From positions 1 through 6,011 of the forward strand of contig CANGSN010000216.1 of NCBI GenBank assembly GCA_947455805.1: a DNA stretch of 6,011 bases, given 5' to 3'. The notes below the pieces were generated by a model. The model ran no database searches, was not told the origin of the DNA, and was given only the letters and a program-made list of their open reading frames with translations. The DNA comes from Planctomycetota bacterium (GTDB lineage Bacteria; Planctomycetota; UBA1135; UBA2386). Every line of letters starts with the position of its first letter. The stretch's first letter is position 1. This document shows, piece by piece, positions 1-4,742 of this stretch. The position numbers were made by a program, and so were the translations under genes.

Positions 1-2
1 CC

Positions 3-797
3 GAGTCTGGCCCCACGAACCCCGGGCCCGCCAACCCGGTCGCCGAGGCCGGCAATCGCCTGCAGCCGCGCAGCACCGCGCCGCGGGGCACGACCGGCGG
101 CGCGCAGGTGGCGGGGTTCGGCGGCAACGACTTCCACGACCACCCGCTGCTCGCGTCGAGCCAGCGCCTGACGCCGACCCTGGTCGCCGTCGAGACCGCG
201 AAGCAGCTCGAGCAGCGCTACGAGGCGGTCAACTACGCGCTGCGGCGCGCCGAGAGCAACCCGGCCGAAGCGCCCGCCGCCATCCGCGAGGCCTGGCAGA
301 AGGCCGACGAGTTCCAGGGCCTCGGCGAGGTGCTGCTCGACCTGCGCAACCGCCAGCGGCTGTCGTTCCGCGACCAGGAGGCCGACTCCGACCTGCGCTT
401 CGCAGTCAATCTGCTGCGGCGAAGCCGCCAGGGGCTGCGCGACGAGGTCACGGTGCGCACGGTGGTCGGCGAAGCGCTGCGCAGCGATCGGCTGGGTTCG
501 CTGTCGCGCACGATCTACGTCGCCCCGAGCGTCGATCCGCGCGAAGACATGGACGTCCTGGTGCACCTGAACACGCAGCGCCCCGAGGTCTTCCGGCAGC
601 TGTTCTTCGTGCTGCCGAGCCCCAACGCCGACGAGCTGAACCTGCTGGTCGGCGAAGCCGTGTTCCTGATGGCCGACGACTGCGGTGCCAGCTGGGTCGC
701 TCCGCGCAGCGAAGTCACCGAGCGCGAAGCCATGAACATCCTGCGCCAGCAGCTGCAGGGCGGCGGCGTGCAGGTGCAGATCGAGTTCCCCCGCTGA
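3..797 (+). CDS. Unrecognised protein, 3' part only (partial at left edge)
   Basis: The frame is open from the first bases of the window and ends at TGA 795-797, giving 264 visible residues. A GTG at 108 could be a start, but no ribosome binding site precedes it and the frame stays open upstream with plausible coding sequence, so the true start probably lies outside the window. Visible residues 1-40 are rich in Pro, Gly, Ala and Thr and look like a disordered linker. Next come about 100 residues of charged, probably helical sequence rich in Arg, Glu and Ala. The last third alternates hydrophobic strands (TIYVAPSV, LFFVLPSP, EAVFLMADD) with charged helices, suggesting a small alpha/beta domain. 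I see no membrane helix, no metal-binding cluster and no catalytic motif that I recognise. It lies 103 bases upstream of the HEAT/VWA gene on the same strand, but a candidate promoter in the gap suggests separate transcription. The reading frame is well supported; the function is unknown. Confidence 0.75.
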   Translation, partial: ESGPTNPGPANPVAEAGNRLQPRSTAPRGTTGGAQVAGFGGNDFHDHPLLASSQRLTPTLVAVETAKQLEQRYEAVNYALRRAESNPAEAPAAIREAWQKADEFQGLGEVLLDLRNRQRLSFRDQEADSDLRFAVNLLRRSRQGLRDEVTVRTVVGEALRSDRLGSLSRTIYVAPSVDPREDMDVLVHLNTQRPEVFRQLFFVLPSPNADELNLLVGEAVFLMADDCGASWVAPRSEVTEREAMNILRQQLQGGGVQVQIEFPR

Positions 798-858
798 ACC
801 GCCGGATCGCCGAAGGAACAGGACTGCCCGGACAGGCAACCTGGTGGATCGGAGCCGC

Positions 859-864
859 TAGCAT
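859..864 (+). promoter_or_regulatory. Candidate -10 element (TAGCAT) of the HEAT/VWA gene
   Basis: The hexamer TAGCAT in the context GCTAGCATG matches the TATAAT consensus at four of six positions. It is one of the few AT-containing patches in a very GC-rich gap. Transcription would start near 871, giving a leader of about 30 bases before the ATG at 901. I could not find a good -35 hexamer at a 16-18 base spacing. A nearly identical element (TATCAT) precedes the gene at 3984, which raises the chance that both are real. Inference from sequence only. Confidence 0.35.
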
Positions 865-900
865 GCGGCGGGCCCGCCCCGGCCCTCGCCCGACTCTCCC

Positions 901-2694
901 ATGAAGATGCTGTTCGCCGCCCTCGCCTGCTGGTGGGCTCCGCTCGCGACCGCCCCGTCGCCAGAGCCCGCCCCGCCCGTCACCGTTCCCTTCGGCGACG
1001 AGAAGCCACTCAAGGCACTCGACGCGTGGTTGAAGCTCTACCGCGCCGGCAAGATCGACTTCCGTTCGCCCCAGGACATCGGCAAGGACTCGATCGCCGC
1101 GCGGTTCGGGTTGGTGGCGAAGAACGCCACCGGCATCCAGACCTGGGCCGGCGACCTGGAGACGATCGTCGCCGCGGTGCTGAAGCTGGAGACCGCCGAG
1201 GCGGCGCAGGCGCTGGTCGAGGTCGCGGCGATCGGCTTCGAGCAAGGCAAGCTGACGCTGGAGATGGCGCCGCTCGAGGTGCGCAACGCCGGCGAACAAG
1301 CTCTGGCCAAGCTGCCGACCGGGGCGCCGCGTGAAGAACTGACCAAGTGCGCGCGCGGTGAGATCAAGGTCGAGAAGGTGCGCCTGCTGGCGATGCGCCT
1401 CGCCGCCATCCGCGGCATGGGCCGCCTGCGCGACCCGGCGTTCCGCCCGGTGCTCGAGACGCTGCTCGCGGACGCCGACGACAACGTCCGCGCGCACGCC
1501 GCCGACGCGCTCGGCGAGCTGAGCGACGACGCGGCGGCGAAGGCGTTGATCGCGGCGCTGGAGAAGCCGACCGAGACCAGCGACGTGGCGCTGGTCGCCA
1601 TCGGCAACGCCCTGCGCGAGCTCTACACCGGCTACGCCCACACCCAGCCGGCGGCCGAGGCCAAGCCGGGCGAGGAGAAGGCGAAGCCCGCCGAAGGCAC
1701 GCCCAAGGCACCCGCGCTGCCCGACAGTGTGCGGTTGGCGGTGCGCGCTGCCGCCGGATCGCTCGGCCGCGCCACGTGGCGCGCCGACATGGCGATGGTC
1801 AAGCTGCTCGACGAGTTCCGTTCCGCCGAGGCGATCCCAGCGCTGATCGGCGTGCTCGAGCGCTTCGCCGCGCATCCCGAGCTGGTGAAGTCCGGCGTGC
1901 TGTCGGGCTTGCTGCTGTTCCAGACGCACGAAGTGCTGGTCTCCATGACCGGCGCCGTGATCCCGGCCGACCAGCCGGCGAAGTGGCGCGCCTTCTGGGA
2001 CAGCGAGAAGGACAAGGTCGCGGTGCAGGAGAAGAAGGAGAAGCCCAGCAGCGGCACCACCAGCGCGGCGACGTTCTGCGGCATCCCGGTGCAGGGTACG
2101 CGCGTCGTGTTCGTGCTCGACCTCTCCGGCAGCATGATGTGGCCGATGGAGGAGGAGACGACCGACAAGAAGAAGAAGCAGTCGATCCGCCTCGACTTCG
2201 CCAAGCGCGAGCTGCGCGCGGCGATCGACGCGCTGGCGCCGAACGCGATGTTCAACCTCGTCACGTTCAACGGCAACCCGAAGCCCGAGCTGTGGAACAA
2301 GGACCTGGTGCCGGCGAACGAGAAGAACCGCGAGCGCTTCAAGAAGCACGTCGACGGCCTGCGCGCCGACGGCGGCACCAACCTGTGGAGCGGCCTCGAC
2401 GAGGCGCTGAAGATCAAGTTCCAGGTCCAGGGGCAGCGCTATGGCGCCAACATCGACGAACTGTTCGTGCTGTCCGACGGCGCGCCGAACCTCGGCGACG
2501 TGATCGATCCGGTCGAGATCGTGCGCGTGGTCAAGGAGACCAACCGCTCGGCGAAGGTGCGCATCAACACGGTGTTCATCAGCTCCGCTTCGCCCGAGGA
2601 GGTGCGGCGCATGGAGGCGCAGATGTCGATGACGCCGCAGAAGCTGATGCGCAGGCTCGCCGAGGAGAACGGCGGCGTGTTCAAGGAACTGTGA
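901..2694 (+). CDS. Exported HEAT-repeat protein with C-terminal von Willebrand factor A domain
   Basis: The product is 597 residues. Residues 1-18 (K2, then a hydrophobic run ending ATA before PSPEP) look like a signal peptide, so the mature protein probably sits outside the cytoplasm. Residues about 40-155 are helical. Residues 161-243 are HEAT-like, the clearest unit being 'DNVRAHAADALGEL' followed by 'AAKALIAAL'. A Lys/Pro/Ala/Glu-rich linker (246-275) splits the helical part. A second helical block (276-367) ends in a TG...W...W motif (T350-G351, W362, W366). The VWA domain fills 400-597 and has a complete metal-ion-dependent adhesion site: D407-L-S409-G-S411, T493 in GGTN, and D526 in LSDG. 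VWA domains with this site usually bind Mg2+ and a protein partner; the ligand here is unknown. ATG 901 is chosen because the signal peptide follows directly; a second ATG at 907 is possible, and no clear Shine-Dalgarno site is present. C10 is in a poor lipobox context. Domain call firm, role unknown. Confidence 0.95.
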   Translation: MKMLFAALACWWAPLATAPSPEPAPPVTVPFGDEKPLKALDAWLKLYRAGKIDFRSPQDIGKDSIAARFGLVAKNATGIQTWAGDLETIVAAVLKLETAEAAQALVEVAAIGFEQGKLTLEMAPLEVRNAGEQALAKLPTGAPREELTKCARGEIKVEKVRLLAMRLAAIRGMGRLRDPAFRPVLETLLADADDNVRAHAADALGELSDDAAAKALIAALEKPTETSDVALVAIGNALRELYTGYAHTQPAAEAKPGEEKAKPAEGTPKAPALPDSVRLAVRAAAGSLGRATWRADMAMVKLLDEFRSAEAIPALIGVLERFAAHPELVKSGVLSGLLLFQTHEVLVSMTGAVIPADQPAKWRAFWDSEKDKVAVQEKKEKPSSGTTSAATFCGIPVQGTRVVFVLDLSGSMMWPMEEETTDKKKKQSIRLDFAKRELRAAIDALAPNAMFNLVTFNGNPKPELWNKDLVPANEKNRERFKKHVDGLRADGGTNLWSGLDEALKIKFQVQGQRYGANIDELFVLSDGAPNLGDVIDPVEIVRVVKETNRSAKVRINTVFISSASPEEVRRMEAQMSMTPQKLMRRLAEENGGVFKEL

Positions 2695-2715
2695 GCCGGC
2701 GCGCGCGCAGGGCGG

Positions 2716-3063
2716 TCACGCCGCGCGCGGCGCCTTGCCGCCCGACTTGCCGGCCTTGCCCGCCGGCCGCCGCAGCAGCGGCCCGGTGACGCCGACCAGC
2801 GAGCCGACGATCACCAGCATCCAGGCCGCGCGATCGGAGTCGCGGATCGCCGACTCCGGCACTTCGTTCAGCCACAGCGCGATGCGCACGTCGTCGCCCT
2901 GCAGCGCGAACGTCGCCTCGCCGATGGCGCGCCACAGGAAGAACGTCTCCTGCACTTGCTGCCGCATGACCCGCGCGACGGCGACCTGCCCGTGCAGCAC
3001 GAGTCCGGCCCCGAGCAGCGCCCCGCCGAACAACGCGAAGAACCAACGCGCGAACGCGATCAT
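2716..3063 (-). CDS. Small membrane protein with two transmembrane helices
   Basis: The product is 115 residues. Residues 7-23 (hydrophobic and Gly-rich, after R6) form a first membrane helix and residues 79-97 a second. Between them lies a polar segment of about 55 residues. The last 18 residues are basic and low-complexity, with Gly-Lys repeats. By the positive-inside rule both ends should be cytoplasmic and the middle segment periplasmic. The start at 3063 is supported by a GAGGA ribosome binding site (3071-3075 on the plus strand) seven bases before the ATG, one of the clearest such sites in the window. It lies 76 bases downstream of the lipoprotein gene on the same strand, so the two are probably co-transcribed, and it converges on the HEAT/VWA gene with only 21 bases between stops. 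A different minus-strand frame open over the same region encodes an Arg/Ala-rich product with no membrane segments and is taken as a shadow. I do not recognise the family. Confidence 0.8.
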   Translation of the reverse strand: MIAFARWFFALFGGALLGAGLVLHGQVAVARVMRQQVQETFFLWRAIGEATFALQGDDVRIALWLNEVPESAIRDSDRAAWMLVIVGSLVGVTGPLLRRPAGKAGKSGGKAPRAA

Positions 3064-3071
3064 CGCCGCAT

Positions 3072-3100
3072 CCTCGCGCGTCGTGCGGCGCCGCGCGAGG
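3072..3100 (-). promoter_or_regulatory. Hairpin covering the ribosome binding site of the small membrane protein
   Basis: CCTCGCGCG (3072-3080) and CGCGCGAGG (3092-3100) form a perfect 9-bp inverted repeat around an 11-base loop. In the minus-strand transcript the 3' arm ends in GAGG, which is most of the Shine-Dalgarno site of the gene starting at 3063. Folding would therefore hide that site. It could restrain translation of the second gene until ribosomes arrive from upstream, or could be a processing or attenuation element. No run of T follows, so it is not a classic terminator of the lipoprotein gene. The repeat is seen directly; the role is inference. Confidence 0.45.
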
Positions 3101-3139
3101 AACAGGCCGACAGCATGCGATCACTCGTCACGGCCAGCC

Positions 3140-3865
3140 CTACTGCAGCGGCAGCTTGCAGCCCTTGGCGTCGAACACGACCTCGAAGCGCGGCGCCAGC
3201 CGGCGCACCAGGTCCTGCGGCGTCTTGATCTGCTCCGCGGTGATGCGCGCGGTGACTTCGCGATCGCCGGTCTTCTCCATGTTCGCGGTCCACAGCAGCA
3301 CGTCGCCCGGCAGCTGGAAGCGCACCGTCAGGTCGAGCCCGGTCAGTTGCTCCTGCTTCTTCTGGAAGAACGCGGCGGCGACGGCATCGGGTTCCTTGGC
3401 CATCGACTCCGCCTTCGCCCGGGCCTCCTGCCACGCCGTCTTGCCCTGCGGATACAGCGTCAGCTTGGCGGTGCCTTCCTTCGGCCCGGCGGTCAGCACC
3501 CACTCGGCCATGCTGCCGCACAGCGGCGTCTTCTGCAGTGCGGCGAAGTTCGGGAACGTCGCCGTCAGGTCCAAGGTGCGCTTGCCGGCCTCGAGCTTGC
3601 TCGTGTGGGCACTCAGCAGCATGCCGGCCTCCTTCAGCTCGGCGCCCGCGAGCTCCTTGTCGAACAGCGCCTTCGGGTTCGGCGCCGCGCCCAGCTGGGC
3701 GGCCGAGCTGGCGCGCACCAGCTCGTTCAACGTCGTCTCGCGGATGCCCATCTTGAGCTGCTGGGTGCCGCTGCCGTCGGCGGCGATGGTGACCGTCTGT
3801 TCCATTTCGAGGCAGCCGGCCAGCGGGGCGAGCAGGACGAACAGCAGCGAACGGAGGGCGCGCAT
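3140..3865 (-). CDS. Lipoprotein with N-terminal 'ADGSGT' beta segment, function unknown
   Basis: The product is 241 residues from ATG 3865 to TAG 3142-3140. Residues 1-17 form a short lipoprotein signal peptide (R2 and R5, then a Leu-rich core) ending in the lipobox L15-A16-G17-C18. Position +2 is Leu, which in proteobacterial systems favours outer-membrane sorting. The mature protein opens with a beta-like segment 'MEQTVTIAADGSGTQQL' and continues with alternating strands and amphipathic helices. This style is reminiscent of LppM/DUF3153-type lipoproteins and of poorly characterised planctomycete lipoproteins, but I cannot assign a family firmly. Mature cysteines occur in 'TPLCGS' and 'AKGCKL' and could form a disulphide. 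An in-frame ATG at 3889 would add eight residues (MATADRIG). I prefer 3865 because the signal peptide then has normal length, though neither start has a clear ribosome binding site. The frame stays open further upstream, but that part overlaps the divergent gene and reads as shadow. It is probably co-transcribed with the small membrane protein downstream. Confidence 0.88.
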   Translation of the reverse strand: MRALRSLLFVLLAPLAGCLEMEQTVTIAADGSGTQQLKMGIRETTLNELVRASSAAQLGAAPNPKALFDKELAGAELKEAGMLLSAHTSKLEAGKRTLDLTATFPNFAALQKTPLCGSMAEWVLTAGPKEGTAKLTLYPQGKTAWQEARAKAESMAKEPDAVAAAFFQKKQEQLTGLDLTVRFQLPGDVLLWTANMEKTGDREVTARITAEQIKTPQDLVRRLAPRFEVVFDAKGCKLPLQ

Positions 3866-3880
3866 GCCGATCCGATCGGC
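3866..3880 (-). promoter_or_regulatory. Inverted repeat directly before the lipoprotein start codon
   Basis: GCCGAT (3866-3871) and ATCGGC (3875-3880) are a perfect 6-bp inverted repeat with a 3-base spacer. In the minus-strand mRNA it abuts the ATG at 3865 and occupies the place where a Shine-Dalgarno site would be. It could be an mRNA hairpin or an operator half-site pair. If translation instead starts at 3889, the repeat lies in codons 4 to 8 and may have no role. Only the repeat itself is certain. Confidence 0.3.
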
Positions 3881-3970
3881 CGTTGCCATGGCGCGCCTGA
3901 AGGGCAGCTCCCGGACCCAGGCCTGCCGCACTGGCGAGTTCCCCGACACCTCGCATTCGCCGTTCGTGGC

Positions 3971-3976
3971 TATCAT
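3971..3976 (+). promoter_or_regulatory. Candidate -10 element (TATCAT), probably giving a leaderless mRNA
   Basis: TATCAT matches TATAAT at five of six positions and stands out in GC-rich surroundings. It ends seven bases before the ATG at 3984. Initiation normally occurs about seven bases after the -10 hexamer, so the first transcribed base would be at or within one base of the A of the ATG. That fits the lack of any Shine-Dalgarno site before this gene. I found no convincing -35 hexamer. It lies in the 118-base region between this gene and the divergent lipoprotein gene. Confidence 0.45.
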
Positions 3977-3983
3977 CGGCCCG

Positions 3984-4742
3984 ATGCTCGCCGCCCTCTT
4001 CGCCTGCACCGTGCTCTGGCAAGACCCGCGTCCAGCCGACAAGCGCCCCGCACCAACGGCGGCGAAGGAGGCGAGTGCCGAGAAGGGCAAGGACGCCGGC
4101 AAGGCTCTCGACGACAAGAGCGCCAAGGCGGTGCTCGACGCCTGGAACAAGGCCAAGAACAGCAGCAAGTTCGAGGACCGCCTGCAGGCGCTCGACCAGT
4201 TCGGCACCGGTCGTCACAAGACCATCGTGCCGGCGCTGACCACGATCGCCGGCACCGACAAGTCGCCGCTGCTGCAGAAGCGCGCGGTCGAACTGCTGGT
4301 CGACCAGACGCCGACCGAGGCGCTGGCCGCGATCAAGAAGCTGCTGAAGAACCCGAAGGTCACCGACCCGATGGTGCTGGCCGAGCTGGTGCGCGGCATC
4401 CAGCGCTGCGGCTACGACAAGACGTGCTGGGCCGACATCGAGCCGCTGTTCGAACGCAGCTACGCGCAGGAGTGCCTGCCGCTGCACGAGGCGATCCTCG
4501 AGCTGGCGAAGGTCTGCCGCGAGAAGCAGGCGCTGCCGCTGCTGCTGCGCAACTTCGACGAGCCGAAGCCCGCCGACGTCGACGCCGCCGACAACCCGCC
4601 GGCCGACTACTGGGAAGCGCGCTGGAAGGCGTGGCAAGCCTGGCGCCCGCGCGTCGCCGACGCGCTCGAGGCGATCACCGGCCAGAAGTTCGAGAACGCG
4701 GAGGCGGCGAAGCTGTGGTTGAAGAAGAATCCGCAGAAGTGA
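3984..4742 (+). CDS. Exported HEAT-like helical repeat protein
   Basis: The product is 252 residues. Residues 1-12 are a very short hydrophobic stretch, followed by a Lys/Ala/Pro/Glu-rich linker (14-44), suggesting a minimal signal peptide or membrane-anchored tail. Residues about 45-230 are paired amphipathic helices of HEAT type (for example 'TIVPALTTIAGTDKSPLLQKRAVELLV' broken as two helices, then 'EALAAIKKLLKN'). The C-terminus carries I231-T-G-Q-K-F236 and then W245, the same type of TG...W ending seen at the end of the helical part of the HEAT/VWA protein at 901. Four cysteines in the helical part (142, 148, 164, 178) could form disulphides if exported. The start at 3984 is preferred because a strong -10-like TATCAT precedes it, and because the open frame upstream of it overlaps the divergent lipoprotein gene in antisense and reads as shadow. 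Its stop TGA overlaps the GTG start of the next gene, indicating one operon. Likely a protein-binding scaffold; partner unknown. Confidence 0.85.
   Translation: MLAALFACTVLWQDPRPADKRPAPTAAKEASAEKGKDAGKALDDKSAKAVLDAWNKAKNSSKFEDRLQALDQFGTGRHKTIVPALTTIAGTDKSPLLQKRAVELLVDQTPTEALAAIKKLLKNPKVTDPMVLAELVRGIQRCGYDKTCWADIEPLFERSYAQECLPLHEAILELAKVCREKQALPLLLRNFDEPKPADVDAADNPPADYWEARWKAWQAWRPRVADALEAITGQKFENAEAAKLWLKKNPQK

Noticed and set aside
825..838. Short TGCC/GGCA inverted repeat after the first gene
   Set aside because: Only four base pairs and no T run, so too weak for a terminator call.
867..878. 12-bp perfect palindrome (GGCGGGCCCGCC) in the gap before the HEAT/VWA gene
   Set aside because: No loop and no T run, and such palindromes are common in GC-rich DNA, so it is not called as a terminator or operator.
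715..2349. Long open frame on the minus strand opposite the HEAT/VWA gene
   Set aside because: Its product is an Arg/Leu/Gly/His-rich low-information sequence typical of antisense frames in GC-rich coding DNA, while the plus strand gives a complete VWA domain with all motif residues.
2695..2735. GC-rich palindromic stretch between the convergent genes (14-bp palindrome at 2719-2732)
   Set aside because: It could form stems on either strand and act as a shared terminator, but there is no T tract and the palindrome lies within the coding end of the membrane protein gene.
2740..2765. Gly-Lys repeats resembling a P-loop in the membrane protein tail
   Set aside because: The Gly-Lys-Ser-Gly pattern lies in a basic low-complexity C-terminal tail with no surrounding ATPase fold.
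3156..3983. Upstream extension of the HEAT-like gene frame
   Set aside because: It stays open by chance opposite the lipoprotein gene, has shadow-like Ser/Ala/Arg composition, and lies upstream of the -10-like TATCAT. The signal-like N-terminus begins at 3984.
3060..4637. Long minus-strand frame across the lipoprotein, the divergent region and the HEAT-like gene
   Set aside because: It is out of frame with the lipobox-bearing lipoprotein, antisense to the HEAT-like gene, and Arg/Gly/Ala-rich. Only its last 18 codons are kept as a weak finding.
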